Positions 20,965 to 31,263 of a stretch of DNA of 64,000 nt are shown in pieces. The DNA comes from Romboutsia maritimum (GTDB lineage: Bacteria; Bacillota; Clostridia; Peptostreptococcales; Peptostreptococcaceae), in contig NZ_NOJZ02000003.1 in NCBI RefSeq assembly GCF_002251085.2, forward strand, positions 91,716 through 155,715, read 5' to 3'. The translations under genes were made by a program, and so were the position numbers. The notes beneath the pieces were generated by a model. That model was not told where the DNA came from. It worked only from the letters and a program-made list of their open reading frames with translations, and ran no database searches. The number at the start of each line of letters is the position of its first letter. Position 1 is the first letter of the stretch.

Positions 20965-21031
20965 AAAAAAAAGGATATCTCAATGTATTTATTATTTTTA
21001 TAAAAAATTAAATACTTGGATATCCTTTTTT
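20965..21031 (-). terminator. Terminator of pepF
   Basis: AAGGATATC and GATATCCTT arms with flanking A- and T-runs enclose an AT-rich loop. It begins 4 bases past the pepF stop and ends shortly before the pstS promoter region. Confidence 0.8.
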
Positions 21032-21034
21032 ATT

Positions 21035-22819
21035 TTATAATTCTTGTTCTAATTTATCGACTAAATTGATAAATACTTCTAAAGCTTGATCTACAGCTTC
21101 TTTCTTTTCCATATCTACGCCTGCAGCTCTTAGCTGATTTAATGGATATTCTGAACCACCACTCTTTAAAAATTCTATATATCTGTCTACTGCACTTTGG
21201 CCTTCTTTCAAAATCTGTTGACTTAGTGCACTAGCAGCTGAAAATCCTGTGGCATATTTGTATACATAGAAATTAGAATAAAAATGAGGTATTCTTGCCC
21301 ACTCTAATCCAATTTGTTTATCTACTACTGCTGATTTACCATAGTATTTTTCATTTAATTTGTAGTATATATCATAGAAACCATCTGCTGTTAATGGTTC
21401 ACCATTTTCAACACTTTCATGAGCTATTTTTTCAAATTCACCAAACATAGTTTGTCTATAAACTGTAGTTCTAAATTGTTCTAAATAATAATTCAATAAA
21501 TATATTCTTTCCTCTTTAGAAGAGGCATTTTCTAATAAATAATTTATAAGTAATAATTCATTTAAAGTTGAAGCAACTTCAGCTACAAATATTTTATAAT
21601 TTGAATATAAATATGGCTGAGTAGTTCTTGAGTAATAACTATGAACTGAATGACCTAATTCATGAATTAATGTAAATAAAGAATTAAGATCGTCTTTATA
21701 ACTCATTAATATATATGGATGAGAATCATAACTACCCCAAGAATAAGCTCCACCTTGCTTTCCTTCATTTTCATATACATCTATCCATCTATCTTTAAAT
21801 GCAGTTTTAATTATATTTAAATAATCTTCACCTAAAGGTTCTAGTGCTTTTAATATAATATCTTGCGCTTTTTCATACGGTATTTTCATATCAAATTTAT
21901 CTGTTAATGCAACATATAAATCGTACATATGTATTTCTTCTAATCCCAAGAATTTTTTCTTTAAATTAATGTACTTATTAAGAGAAGTTAAATTCTCATC
22001 TACTGCTAATATAAGATTATTATAAACATCTATACTTACATCATCTTGAAATAAAGATGATTCTAATGCAGATTTATATTTTCTTATTTTAGAATAAAAA
22101 ATTTCTCCTTTTATTCCTCCATAAAGTGTAGATGCAAAAGTGTTTTTATACTTATCATATACAGAATACATTGCTTCAAAAGCATCTTTTCTTACTCTAG
22201 AATTTTTACTTTTTAAGAATAATGAAAAATTAGAGTGTGTAATTCTAACTTTTTCTCCATTTTCACCTTCTATTTCTGGAAACTCTAAATCAGCAAACGA
22301 TAACATGTCGTATACGTTTTCAGGAACACCAGATAAATCTGCTGTCGCTGCTAAAATTTCCTCTTCTCTTTCATTTAATGTATGTGGTTTTTCTCTTAAA
22401 ATTTCTTTTATATATTTATCATAAAATGATAATTTTTCACATTTCAAATACTCATTTAATGTATTTTCATCTATGGCTATTATTTCTGGAACCATATATG
22501 ATGTTGCCATAGACAACTCAGTAGATAACATTTCTGTTTTAGTAGCTAATGCTTGATTTTCATTTATTCTAGTATCTTCATGTTGTTTCATATGAGTATA
22601 AACATATAAATTTTGTAATATCTTAGATGCATTTTCAGATATATTAAGTGCTTCATATAAATTTTCTTTGCTTTTTGCAAGTTTGCCTTTATATTCTTTT
22701 ACTTTAGATATATACTCTTTTACATTTGAAATATCTTTTTCTATAGCTTCTTTGCTGGAGTACATTTTATCTATCTGCCATTTGTACTGTTCCTTAATTG
22801 TACTTCTGTCGATTGCCAT
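21035..22819 (-). CDS. pepF: Oligoendopeptidase F
   Basis: A 594-aa M3-family zinc metallopeptidase. The zinc motif HELGHSVHSYYS carries HExxH, with the third ligand Glu in FVAEVASTLNE about 25 residues later. Typical PepF blocks such as GAYSWGSYDSHPYILMSY and the tyrosine-rich C-terminus are present. It cleaves short peptides in the cytosol. ATG at 22,819 lies 8 nt after AAAGGAG; a GTG three codons upstream overlaps the ribosome site and is rejected. Confidence 0.95.
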   Translation of the reverse strand: MAIDRSTIKEQYKWQIDKMYSSKEAIEKDISNVKEYISKVKEYKGKLAKSKENLYEALNISENASKILQNLYVYTHMKQHEDTRINENQALATKTEMLSTELSMATSYMVPEIIAIDENTLNEYLKCEKLSFYDKYIKEILREKPHTLNEREEEILAATADLSGVPENVYDMLSFADLEFPEIEGENGEKVRITHSNFSLFLKSKNSRVRKDAFEAMYSVYDKYKNTFASTLYGGIKGEIFYSKIRKYKSALESSLFQDDVSIDVYNNLILAVDENLTSLNKYINLKKKFLGLEEIHMYDLYVALTDKFDMKIPYEKAQDIILKALEPLGEDYLNIIKTAFKDRWIDVYENEGKQGGAYSWGSYDSHPYILMSYKDDLNSLFTLIHELGHSVHSYYSRTTQPYLYSNYKIFVAEVASTLNELLLINYLLENASSKEERIYLLNYYLEQFRTTVYRQTMFGEFEKIAHESVENGEPLTADGFYDIYYKLNEKYYGKSAVVDKQIGLEWARIPHFYSNFYVYKYATGFSAASALSQQILKEGQSAVDRYIEFLKSGGSEYPLNQLRAAGVDMEKKEAVDQALEVFINLVDKLEQEL

Positions 22820-22847
22820 GCTTATCACTCCTTTTATCTTTGTATTA

Positions 22848-23693
22848 TTATAAAACTGATACTAATATAGCACCTTCAGACGTAAATGTTCCCATTATAG
22901 GACCAATACTAGCTATTAGTATTTCTTCAAATTTATAATGTTGCTCTACATAATCTTTTATTTTCAAAGCCTTTTCTAGAGAGTTAGAATGTGCAATAGT
23001 AACTATCTTGTTATTAGCATCAGTCACATTATTTCTTACATACTCAAATAATTTTTTTAAACTATTACTTTCTCCTCTAGCTTTATCTATAGGTTTAACT
23101 ATACCTTCATCTATTCTTATTATTACTTTGAAGTTTAAAGCATTTATTAATTTTCCAGCTAATGCATTAACTCTTCCACCTTTTATTGCGTTTTCTAAAG
23201 TGTTTAGTGTTCCAAAGAATATCATTTCTTTCTTTAATTTCTCTATACTCTCTAATATTTCATCCATACTTTTTCCTTGTTGAGCAAGCTGATGGCATCT
23301 TAATATAAGAGATGCAGTACAGATAGAACCTGTTTCGCTATCTACAATCTCTATCCTTTTTTCTGGATTTTCCTCTAAATACATATTTTTAGCTAAAACT
23401 GCATTACTATACGTACTTGATAATTTTGATGTTAACGTAATTACTAATATTTCATCTTCTTCACAATCAAATACTTCCATAAATCTGTCTGGTGAAGGAC
23501 TTGATGTTTTTGGAAGCTCTTTGCATCCTCTCATTTTTTCATAAAATGTCTTATCATCAATTTCTACCCCACCGATATAACTTTCTTCACCAAAACAAAC
23601 ATTTATCCCAACTACTCCAGGATTTACTCTATCTAAGATTTCTTTTGGAAAATCACACGAGCCATCTGTTATTATTTTTATGCTTTTCTTCAA
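22848..23693 (-). CDS. DegV family fatty-acid-binding protein
   Basis: A 281-aa DegV protein. Motifs are IITDGSCDFPKE (residues 6-17), KTSSPSPDRFME, ITLTSKLSSTYSNAV and KGGRVNALAGK. DegV/FakB proteins bind a fatty acid and can present it to the FakA kinase; no fakA is nearby, so the lipid role is inferred. The likely start is TTG at 23,693, placed after GAGGTG. A GTG three codons earlier overlaps that site. Confidence 0.9.
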   Translation of the reverse strand: MKKSIKIITDGSCDFPKEILDRVNPGVVGINVCFGEESYIGGVEIDDKTFYEKMRGCKELPKTSSPSPDRFMEVFDCEEDEILVITLTSKLSSTYSNAVLAKNMYLEENPEKRIEIVDSETGSICTASLILRCHQLAQQGKSMDEILESIEKLKKEMIFFGTLNTLENAIKGGRVNALAGKLINALNFKVIIRIDEGIVKPIDKARGESNSLKKLFEYVRNNVTDANNKIVTIAHSNSLEKALKIKDYVEQHYKFEEILIASIGPIMGTFTSEGAILVSVL

Positions 23694-23739
23694 TTCATAC
23701 ACCTCAACTTTAATTCTATATACTCTATTTTATATTATT

Positions 23740-24396
23740 TTAATGTAAATAATCTACACTTATTATATTTTTAGACTCATTTAATTCTTTTATGAGTTCT
23801 TCTAATATAAGCCGTCTATCATATATTATGAAGAAACTAATTTTCCAACATTGATTTTCTTCTGATTCTATCCCTATATTTTTTACCGTTATTTGTGATT
23901 TTTCAAACTTACTGTAAATCATAGATATTATATTTATATTGTTTACTCTTACATTAAATATAGTTTGTTTTTTCTTGAAAAATATTTTATCTATATTTTT
24001 TAAAATATAAAGTGTTATCATTACAAATAGCCATGCTGAAAGACTCAATACATAATATCCATATCCTATAGCAATACCTATACATGCAGTTGCCCATATT
24101 CCTGCAGCCGTAGTCAAACCTCTAATTCCATTAGATGTCTTTAAAATTGCACCTGCACCTAAAAAACCAATTCCTGATAATACTTGTGCTGGTAATCTTG
24201 CTGGATCAACATTACTATATGCACTATACTCATTAAACAAAGATAGTGCAGTTATTGATGTAATACAAGAACCAACTGCAACTAATATATGAGTTCTAAA
24301 TCCAGCAAATTGATGTGACCTTTCTCTTTCTAATCCAGTTAATCCACCTACAGTTAATGCTAATAATAATTTTATTACAATTTCCCTAGTTTCTAT
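23740..24396 (-). CDS. MgtC/SapB family membrane protein, possible ATA start
   Basis: A membrane protein of about 218 aa. Four or five N-terminal helices include the hallmark KLLLALTVGGLTGLERERSHQFAGFRTHILVAVGS, and a C-terminal ACT-like domain follows (residues 145-218). MgtC proteins affect magnesium and phosphate homeostasis; the exact activity here is unknown. The strong ribosome site GGGGGGAG ends five nt before an ATA codon at 24,396, and no ATG/GTG/TTG lies at a usable distance. A TTG at 24,411 overlaps the site. The start is therefore uncertain and may be ATA. Confidence 0.88.
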   Translation of the reverse strand: METREIVIKLLLALTVGGLTGLERERSHQFAGFRTHILVAVGSCITSITALSLFNEYSAYSNVDPARLPAQVLSGIGFLGAGAILKTSNGIRGLTTAAGIWATACIGIAIGYGYYVLSLSAWLFVMITLYILKNIDKIFFKKKQTIFNVRVNNINIISMIYSKFEKSQITVKNIGIESEENQCWKISFFIIYDRRLILEELIKELNESKNIISVDYLH

Positions 24397-24497
24397 AAAA
24401 TCTCCCCCCAAAACAAATACTAAATTACCCTCAATTAAAATTCAAAAATCACCTTTAATATCTATATATATATTTTATGTATTTTTTAATTATATGA

Positions 24498-25346
24498 TTA
24501 TAATTCATTTTTATAATCATTATCATAGTGTAACACATTTATATGTGTAGGATATGCAATCTTTATATCATTCTTTTTAAATACAATTAGTATTTGCAAT
24601 TTGACTTCTTTAGATGCTGAAAAATATCTATATGACTCTACCACTCCTGTTATAGTATATTGTGCACCAACTGGATTTTTTTCTATATCTGTTACACCAT
24701 ATACCTTAAATTCACTAATTGACTTGCCTTCTGAGTTTTTAAGTAAATACTCATCAAATTTATCATTCATAATTGAACAAACTTCTTCTAATGATTCTAT
24801 AACCTTCATAGGGTCTTCTTCATAAGATACTCTTACATGAGATACTACTCTCATTTTATTTTTGCTAAAATTTCTTATACTAGTGATATTTCCATTAGAA
24901 ATTGTTATCCTTTTTAAATCCCAATCTCTTAAACTAGTACTTCTAATACCTATTTCCTCTACCGAGCCTCTAAATTCTTCATTTATAACAATAAAATCTC
25001 CAACTTGTATTTGCTTTTCAAAAAGTATGAAAAAACCATTAAATATATCCTTTAATATACTTTGTGATGCAACACCAGCAATTAATCCTACTATACTTGC
25101 TCCCGTTACTAATGTTCCAAAAGTTGTTACATCAACAATATTGAATTCACGCAATATTAATATTAAACTTACTACAAATATAATATAATAAGAAATTGAA
25201 GATAGTACGCTGCATAATGTTTTTTCATATCTAGTATCAAATTTAGTAAATTCAAATAACTTTTTTAAGAGATATTGTATTATTTTCAATAATATACATG
25301 AAAATATAATGATTACAATAGACTTTATAATCCTAGCTAACAACAT
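24498..25346 (-). CDS. mscS: Small-conductance mechanosensitive channel MscS
   Basis: A 282-aa channel with three N-terminal helices. The pore helix is rich in Gly and Ala (TLVTGASIVGLIAGVASQSILKD), followed by the MscS beta-domain start NGFFILFEKQIQVGDFIVI and RRITI-like segments. It releases solutes on osmotic downshock. ATG at 25,346 is 8 nt from AAAGGG; an in-frame GTG upstream overlaps the site. It sits apart from mgtC by about 100 AT-rich bases. Confidence 0.92.
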   Translation of the reverse strand: MLLARIIKSIVIIIFSCILLKIIQYLLKKLFEFTKFDTRYEKTLCSVLSSISYYIIFVVSLILILREFNIVDVTTFGTLVTGASIVGLIAGVASQSILKDIFNGFFILFEKQIQVGDFIVINEEFRGSVEEIGIRSTSLRDWDLKRITISNGNITSIRNFSKNKMRVVSHVRVSYEEDPMKVIESLEEVCSIMNDKFDEYLLKNSEGKSISEFKVYGVTDIEKNPVGAQYTITGVVESYRYFSASKEVKLQILIVFKKNDIKIAYPTHINVLHYDNDYKNEL

Positions 25347-25450
25347 AATTTTCACCCTTTATAACTAAAATTATTAATTATTATCTTAGTTACTTAATAT
25401 TTACTTTTTTTAACCAACATATGCAAGCATGTAATTTTAATTTTTTGTAC

Positions 25451-25471
25451 AAAAAAACCCACTATCGTGGG
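25451..25471 (-). terminator. Terminator of the Spo0E-like gene
   Basis: CCCAC-TATC-GTGGG followed on the minus strand by seven T. It starts at the base next to the stop codon. Confidence 0.88.
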
Positions 25472-25633
25472 CTACTTACTCAAATATATATATTTATTAA
25501 TTAAAATATCTATTTTGTTGCTCGTATTAACTAACTCTTCCTTGAATATTTCTGGATATTCTATATATGTGTTTATCTCTTCTCTTAGAGCTTCTATTTC
25601 TTTCTTTATTGCCTCTAATTCTCTATTCGCCAT
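25472..25633 (-). CDS. Spo0E-like aspartyl-phosphate phosphatase
   Basis: A 53-aa two-helix protein. Helix 1 is ELEAIKKEIEALREEINTYIE, and helix 2 ends in NTSNKIDILINKYI, containing the Spo0E signature Ser-x-x-(hydrophobic)-Asp. Spo0E-type proteins dephosphorylate Spo0A-P and delay sporulation. Whether that holds here needs testing, because the family has members with other roles. ATG at 25,633 follows GTGGTGATT. A longer start would need an upstream codon without a ribosome site. Confidence 0.75.
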   Translation of the reverse strand: MANRELEAIKKEIEALREEINTYIEYPEIFKEELVNTSNKIDILINKYIYLSK

Positions 25634-25692
25634 AATAATCACCACTATTACAAAATTAAGTACTTTTATGTACATATTATCAAATAATCTAA

Positions 25693-26208
25693 CTATTTGT
25701 CAATAAAACTTTTAGAAATTTTTTCCACACTAGGTAAACAATAATTTACTACTAGACCTACAAATATTCCTGTTAATAAAGATGTCATTAGCATAAATGG
25801 TAAATATCCTATGGTAAGTATATTTTCTACTATTAAACTTGCAACTATTAATTGGCCTATATTATGACTTATTGCTCCTATTATACTAATTCCTACTACG
25901 GATAATCCCTTTATCTTTTTTGCTAAATTCATCAATACTAAACTAAGATATGCACCCCCCATACTAAATAGTAAGTAAGACAATGGCCCTGCAAATATTG
26001 ATGATAGAATTACTCTTACAGTAATTATTATAAATGTATCTTTTATACCTAATGTTATCAAAGAAATCAATGTTATAACATTAGTTAATCCTAATTTTGC
26101 ACCAGGCGAAAAAGCTATTAATGGATTTGGTATATATGATTCTATTATATATAAAATTAAACTGTATCCTATCATTAGACCTAAAAATGTCATTTTCCTT
26201 ACTTTCAT
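25693..26208 (-). CDS. Gx transporter family protein (HepI-like)
   Basis: A 171-aa membrane protein with about five helices. The signature AFSPGAKLGLTNVITL (about residues 33-48) and later LSSIFAGPLSYLLFSMGG are diagnostic of the Gx_transp family, once called heptaprenyl diphosphate synthase component I. Substrate is unknown; such genes often accompany NusG-like (DUF/NGN) or apbE genes, not seen here. The start is ATG at 26,208 or, less likely, the ATG three codons earlier, which overlaps the ribosome site. Confidence 0.78.
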   Translation of the reverse strand: MKVRKMTFLGLMIGYSLILYIIESYIPNPLIAFSPGAKLGLTNVITLISLITLGIKDTFIIITVRVILSSIFAGPLSYLLFSMGGAYLSLVLMNLAKKIKGLSVVGISIIGAISHNIGQLIVASLIVENILTIGYLPFMLMTSLLTGIFVGLVVNYCLPSVEKISKSFIDK

Positions 26209-26330
26209 ACACTCCATCCCCTAATTATACGTCTATATGTTCATTATAATACAAAATTTATCAAAAAAGGATACTAAGGCTAAATATATATTTATTATCA
26301 ATTGAAAATTTTCTTAATCATCACCATTTC

Positions 26331-26381
26331 TTGACTTTTTTAATTTATGTGATATAATTTTAATGATAATGAATTTCATTA
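26331..26381 (+). promoter_or_regulatory. feoAB promoter with a Fur-like operator
   Basis: TTGACT (26,331-26,336) and TATAAT (26,353-26,358) are 16 bases apart. From 26,367 to 26,381 lies a perfect 7-1-7 palindrome, TAATGAA-T-TTCATTA, which covers the expected transcript start and touches the AGGAGG ribosome site. It matches the form of Fur boxes. Iron-dependent repression of feoAB is inferred. Confidence 0.78.
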
Positions 26382-26391
26382 GGAGGTATTA

Positions 26392-26613
26392 ATGATGACT
26401 GTTTACGATTTGAATATAGGGCAAAAAGGAAATATTCGTAATATAGATGGAAATGTTAAATTAGCTAAAAGATTACTTGCTTTAGGATGTATAGACAATA
26501 CAGAAATTGAAGTAAAAAAAATTGCTCCATTTGGAGATCCAATTATAGTAAGATTTAGAGGATTCGATTTAGCAATTAGAAAACAAGACGCAAAAAACAT
26601 ATACTTAAAATAA
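26392..26613 (+). CDS. feoA: Ferrous iron transport protein A
   Basis: A 73-aa SH3-like FeoA with the conserved GNIRNIDG, KRLLALGCI and APFGDPIIVRFRG blocks. It assists FeoB in iron(II) uptake. ATG follows AGGAGG; two ATG codons lie in tandem, so the start may shift by one codon. It lies 14 nt ahead of feoB. Confidence 0.95.
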   Translation: MMTVYDLNIGQKGNIRNIDGNVKLAKRLLALGCIDNTEIEVKKIAPFGDPIIVRFRGFDLAIRKQDAKNIYLK

Positions 26614-26627
26614 AGAGGTGATTACTT

Positions 26628-28571
26628 TTGATTAATGTGGCATTACTTGGTAATCCAAATGTCGGAAAAACAACTGTTTTTAATTTACTTACAGGTTCTA
26701 ACCAATATGTAGGTAACTGGCCCGGGGTTACAATAGAAAAAAAAGAAGGTTTTATTGGTAAAGAAATAAAAATAGTAGACTTACCTGGAATATACGCTAT
26801 GGATACATTTTCTAATGAAGAAAAAGTATCTAAAGAATATCTAGAAAATGATGACGTTGACGTAATTGTAAATGTTGTTGATGCATCAAATTTATCAAGG
26901 AATCTTTATCTAACAACTCAGCTTATGCAATTTAATAAGCCTATTGTTATTTTACTTAATATGCTTGATATAGCACAAACAAAAGGTATTGAAATAGATT
27001 ACAAGATTTTAGGTGAAAAACTCGGTGTTACTATAATTCCAATAATAGCTAAAAAGAAAAATGGAGTTGAGAAAATAGCTGATACAATAAAATATTCTAA
27101 TAAAAAAGTTGTTAATTATGTAAATGACTTTGGTTCTGAAACTGAAACATATAAAAAACTTGAAAATATATTATCTGAATGTACAAAAACTAAATATAAT
27201 AATAAGAAGAAAAATTTAAGTGAAAAAATTGATGATATAGTTTTAAACCCTATATTAGCTTATCCTATATTCTTAGGAGTTTTATATCTTTTATTTAAAT
27301 TCACCTTTGAATGGGTTGGTGGCCCTCTACAAGAAGGTTTAGGTTTACTTATAGAAACATATATACAAACTCCTATAGATGGTATGTTAATTGATGCGAG
27401 TCCTTGGTTTAAATCACTTATAGTTAATGGTTTACTTGGCGGTATTGGTGGTACATTGCCATTCTTCCCTTTAATTTTTACTTTATTCCTAGGAATATCT
27501 TTGTTTGAAGATAGTGGATATATGTCTAGAACAGCATTCTTAATGGATAAAATAATGAGCAAAGTTGGATTATCTGGTAAAGCATTTATACCAATGGTAA
27601 TGGGTATGGGATGTTCTTCTCCAGCAATTATGGCTACTAGAACTTTAGAAAGTGAAAAAGATAGAAAAATAACTGCACTTATATCTCCTCTTATGACTTG
27701 TGGAGCTAAATTACCAGTTTACGCATTATTTGTTTCTATATTTTTCCCTAAGAATGCAGCTTTAGTTACTACTTCATTATATTTAGCAGGAATTTTAGTT
27801 GCTATATTGTTAGCATCAATTTTAACTAAAACTGCTTTTAAATCTCAAGTAGAACCATTTATATTAGAACTTCCTGAATATAAAATTCCTACTATAGATG
27901 CCTTACTAAAAAATACTTGGAATAAATCAAAAGGGTTTTTAGTAAAAGTCGTTACTATAATGTTTGCAATGTCTGTTGTTATTTGGGGACTTTCTTCATT
28001 TAACTTAAATGGATTTACTGAAAATATAAACGAAAGTTTCTTAGCTTCAATTGGAGCATTTATATCTCCTATATTTAAACCTCTTGGTTTTGGTGATTGG
28101 AGAGCATCTGTTTCTATTTTAACTGGACTTGGTGCTAAGGAAGTTGTTTTAAATACATTAAGTATTCTTTATGGAGATTTAAAAACTGCTCTTCCAAGTG
28201 TATTTACTGGAGTTACTGCTTATTCATTTTTAATATTTACAGCTTTATATACACCTTGTATAGCTGCTCTTGCAACAATGAGAAAAGAATATGGCAATAA
28301 GATGATGTTTATATCATTTTCATATCAGTTTATAGTTGCTTGGATAGCTGCATTTATAGTTAATATAATAGGTAATACATTATTTATGAATGGATTTTCA
28401 TCTCATATTTTTGAAATTTTAATAGCTGGGATAATAGTGTTTTTATCTGCTGTTATATTGTATAAAAAATTCACTCGTAAATCATCTTATGGATGCAGTA
28501 GTTGTTCAAGTTGTTCTTCTTGTTGCAGCTCATCTAATTGTTCAAATGATGAAACTCAAGTTATTAAATAA
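26628..28571 (+). CDS. feoB: Ferrous iron transporter FeoB
   Basis: A 647-aa iron(II) transporter of the cytoplasmic membrane. The N-terminal G domain has GNPNVGKTT (G1), DLPGIY (G3) and NMLD (G4). The C-terminal membrane part has Gate motifs with MGMGCSSPAIMATR and PLMTCGAKLPVYALF. The tail is unusual: a 25-residue Ser/Cys cluster (GCSSCSSCSSCCSSS) that may bind metal and stands in for a FeoC protein. It starts with TTG, 8 nt after GAGGTG. The operon feoAB ends at a terminator 26 nt after the stop. Confidence 0.96.
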   Translation: MINVALLGNPNVGKTTVFNLLTGSNQYVGNWPGVTIEKKEGFIGKEIKIVDLPGIYAMDTFSNEEKVSKEYLENDDVDVIVNVVDASNLSRNLYLTTQLMQFNKPIVILLNMLDIAQTKGIEIDYKILGEKLGVTIIPIIAKKKNGVEKIADTIKYSNKKVVNYVNDFGSETETYKKLENILSECTKTKYNNKKKNLSEKIDDIVLNPILAYPIFLGVLYLLFKFTFEWVGGPLQEGLGLLIETYIQTPIDGMLIDASPWFKSLIVNGLLGGIGGTLPFFPLIFTLFLGISLFEDSGYMSRTAFLMDKIMSKVGLSGKAFIPMVMGMGCSSPAIMATRTLESEKDRKITALISPLMTCGAKLPVYALFVSIFFPKNAALVTTSLYLAGILVAILLASILTKTAFKSQVEPFILELPEYKIPTIDALLKNTWNKSKGFLVKVVTIMFAMSVVIWGLSSFNLNGFTENINESFLASIGAFISPIFKPLGFGDWRASVSILTGLGAKEVVLNTLSILYGDLKTALPSVFTGVTAYSFLIFTALYTPCIAALATMRKEYGNKMMFISFSYQFIVAWIAAFIVNIIGNTLFMNGFSSHIFEILIAGIIVFLSAVILYKKFTRKSSYGCSSCSSCSSCCSSSNCSNDETQVIK

Positions 28572-28591
28572 ACTTCATAATATTTTTTAAC

Positions 28592-28622
28592 AAAAAGGCG
28601 AACTCAATTGAGTTCGCCTTTT
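28592..28622. terminator. Bidirectional terminator between feoB and htrA
   Basis: GGCGAACTCAATTGAGTTCGCC is a perfect palindrome with AAAAA before and TTTT after, between two convergent genes. Confidence 0.95.
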
Positions 28623-28651
28623 CAATTTTACTTAACTATATTTTTATGTTA

Positions 28652-29731
28652 CTAAAACTGTGCTTCTACTGTCATTTCTTTTCCATCTCTATTTATAATT
28701 ATTTTAACTTTATCTTTAGATGAATAATTATATAAAGCTTTATTTAAATCAGACATCGTTGCTAAATCTCTATCTCCTACTTTTACTATAACATCTCCAG
28801 ATTTTATGCCTGCTTTACTTGCTGCTGTATTATTTATAACCTCTGCTACATAAACTCCTTGTTTTGCTGGTAAATCAGTTCCAGTTGAAGATTCAAAAGT
28901 CGCTAAATCTACACCTTTTATACCTAATGTAACTTTTTCAAAGCTTCCTGATTTTATTATTGATTCTACTATTGGCTTAGCTGTATTTATAGGTATTGCA
29001 AATCCTAATCCTTCAGCTTGAGAAGCTTTTGCTGTATTTATACCTATAACCTGACCGTTTTGATTTAATAATGGACCACCACTGTTTCCTGAGTTTATAC
29101 TTGCATCAGTCTGCATAAGTCCTGACATATTTGCTTGCTCTGTTGTTATTGTTCTATCTAACCCACTTATTATACCTTGAGTAACACTTCTTTGGAAGTC
29201 TAATCCTAATGGGTTTCCTATTGCTATAGATATATCACCAGTTCTAACTTTATCACTATCACCAAATTCTGCTGGTGTTAAACCTTTCTTATCTACTTTT
29301 ACTATTGCTAAATCTAATTGAGAATCATACCAAAATACTTTTCCTTGTGTCGAAGTCCCATCATTAAATAAGACATTAACACTTGTTGCTTGCCCATCAG
29401 AAACTACATGTGAGTTAGTAAGTATATATCCATTTGAATCTACTATAACCCCTGTCCCTACTCCTTGTGCTTGTGTTGGTATTGCAAATATATTATTTCT
29501 ATCTATAGTTGTTGTAGTTATCCCAACTACCGACGGCATTGCTTTCTCCGTTACCGCATGATAAATATTTTGAGTCTTTCCATCATCATCTATAACTATT
29601 TTTTTAGATTCTTGTTGTGACTTTTCTCCTAATAAATTATTATTAACAACTACTATAGTTAACAAACTACTTAAAATTGAACTAATTATAGCAATTACTA
29701 CCATTAGTCCTATGCCCTTTTTCTTTGACAC
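28652..29731 (-). CDS. htrA: HtrA/DegP-type serine protease
   Basis: A 359-aa membrane-anchored protease. One N-terminal helix (residues 8-31) precedes a trypsin-like domain with catalytic His in TNSHVV, Asp in SQLDLAIVK and Ser in INSGNSGGPLLN. One PDZ domain follows (about residues 265-355, with AGIKSGDVIVKVGD). It degrades misfolded exported proteins. GTG start seven nt after AGGAGGG. The gene is single and ends at the shared terminator. Confidence 0.94.
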   Translation of the reverse strand: MSKKKGIGLMVVIAIISSILSSLLTIVVVNNNLLGEKSQQESKKIVIDDDGKTQNIYHAVTEKAMPSVVGITTTTIDRNNIFAIPTQAQGVGTGVIVDSNGYILTNSHVVSDGQATSVNVLFNDGTSTQGKVFWYDSQLDLAIVKVDKKGLTPAEFGDSDKVRTGDISIAIGNPLGLDFQRSVTQGIISGLDRTITTEQANMSGLMQTDASINSGNSGGPLLNQNGQVIGINTAKASQAEGLGFAIPINTAKPIVESIIKSGSFEKVTLGIKGVDLATFESSTGTDLPAKQGVYVAEVINNTAASKAGIKSGDVIVKVGDRDLATMSDLNKALYNYSSKDKVKIIINRDGKEMTVEAQF

Positions 29732-29835
29732 CCTAATCCCTCCTAATTAATAACTTACAAATTTTTGTAAACTTGCCTTATTATTTATTATTTACAATTT
29801 TTATCTTTTAATAACCCTAAAATGGTTTTGAAATT

Positions 29836-29881
29836 AAAAAGAAATCATTATAGTTTACTAAACATCTCCTATAATGATTTC
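29836..29881 (-). terminator. Terminator of pgi
   Basis: GAAATCATTATAG (29,841-29,853) pairs exactly with CTATAATGATTTC (29,869-29,881). On the minus strand TTTTTAATTT follows. Confidence 0.9.
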
Positions 29882-29913
29882 ATTATAATATTTTAAACTT
29901 AATTAAACCTTAA

Positions 29914-31263
29914 CTATTTAAGCCTTTTTTCTAGTTCTTCTTTTTGAATTTCATAACCTGGTTTACCTAATAATGCAAACATATTCTTTTTATACGCTTC
30001 TACTCCTGGTTGATCAAACGGATTAACTCCTAATAAATAACCACTTATTGCACATGATTTTTCAAAGAAATAAACAAGATATCCAAAATTATACTCATCT
30101 AATCTTGGTATGTTTATTATTAAATTAGGTACTTCCCCATCTGTATGAGCAAGCAATGTTCCTTCAAAAGCTTTTTTATTTACAAAATCCATAGTTTTTC
30201 CAGATAAATAGTTTAAACCGTCTAAGTTTGCTTTATCATCTTGTATTGTCATATTTCTTTTAGGCTTTTCTACATTTAAAACTGTTTCAAATAAAATTCT
30301 CCTACCTGATTGAACATATTGACCCATAGAGTGTAAATCTGTTGAAAAATCTAAAGATGCTGGAAAAATTCCTTTATTATCCTTACCTTCACTTTCTCCA
30401 AATAGTTGTTTCCACCATTCTCCTACATAGTGAAGTTGAGGCTCATAATTTACTAATAATTCTATTTCTTTTCCTTTTCTATCAAGAATATTTCTTACTG
30501 TTGCATACTGATAACTATAATTTTTATTTATATCTTTAGTTTTAAGGTCTTCAGAGGCATCATATGCGCCTTTTATCATTTCATCTATATCTAATCCTGC
30601 CACAGCTATAGGTAACAATCCAACAGGCGTTAAAACGGAGTAACGTCCTCCTACATCATCTGGTATTATAAAAGTTTCATACCCTTGTTCATCTGCTAAT
30701 TGTCTAAGTGCTCCTTTTTTAGAATCTGTTGTTGCATAAATTCTTTTAGACGCTTCTTCTTTTCCATATTTATTTTCTATATATTCTTTAAATATTCTAA
30801 ATGCTATTGCTGGTTCTGTTGTTGTACCTGATTTAGAAATAACATTTATAGATATATCTTTGCCTTCTATTACATCTAATAAATCCATTATATATGTAGA
30901 ACTTATATTATTACCAACAAAATATATTTCTGGTGATTTTCTATCTTCTTTTGATATATTATTTCTAAAAGAATGTCCTGTCATCTCTATAGCTGCTCTT
31001 GCTCCTAAATAAGATCCTCCTATACCTATTACTAATAACACTTCAGAATCAGATTTTATTTTTTGTGCAACTAACTTGATTTTTTTTAATTCTTCTTTAT
31101 TATAATTTTTAGGAAGATCAACCCATCCTAAAAAATCATTTCCTAGTCCTGTTTTATTATGTATCATGTCATGGGCTACATTTATATAAGGCTGCATAGC
31201 ATCAACTTCATACTCATTAATAAATCCAACTGCTTTACTATAGTCGAATTTTATTTTTTCCAT
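29914..31263 (-). CDS. pgi: Glucose-6-phosphate isomerase
   Basis: A 449-aa Pgi of the short Gram-positive type. The phosphate-binding motif is [39 protein letters not shown] and the catalytic Glu/His regions ([23 protein letters not shown]) are present. It interconverts glucose-6-P and fructose-6-P in glycolysis. ATG follows AGAGGTAAA. Single gene with its own terminator. Confidence 0.97.
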   Translation of the reverse strand: MEKIKFDYSKAVGFINEYEVDAMQPYINVAHDMIHNKTGLGNDFLGWVDLPKNYNKEELKKIKLVAQKIKSDSEVLLVIGIGGSYLGARAAIEMTGHSFRNNISKEDRKSPEIYFVGNNISSTYIMDLLDVIEGKDISINVISKSGTTTEPAIAFRIFKEYIENKYGKEEASKRIYATTDSKKGALRQLADEQGYETFIIPDDVGGRYSVLTPVGLLPIAVAGLDIDEMIKGAYDASEDLKTKDINKNYSYQYATVRNILDRKGKEIELLVNYEPQLHYVGEWWKQLFGESEGKDNKGIFPASLDFSTDLHSMGQYVQSGRRILFETVLNVEKPKRNMTIQDDKANLDGLNYLSGKTMDFVNKKAFEGTLLAHTDGEVPNLIINIPRLDEYNFGYLVYFFEKSCAISGYLLGVNPFDQPGVEAYKKNMFALLGKPGYEIQKEELEKRLK

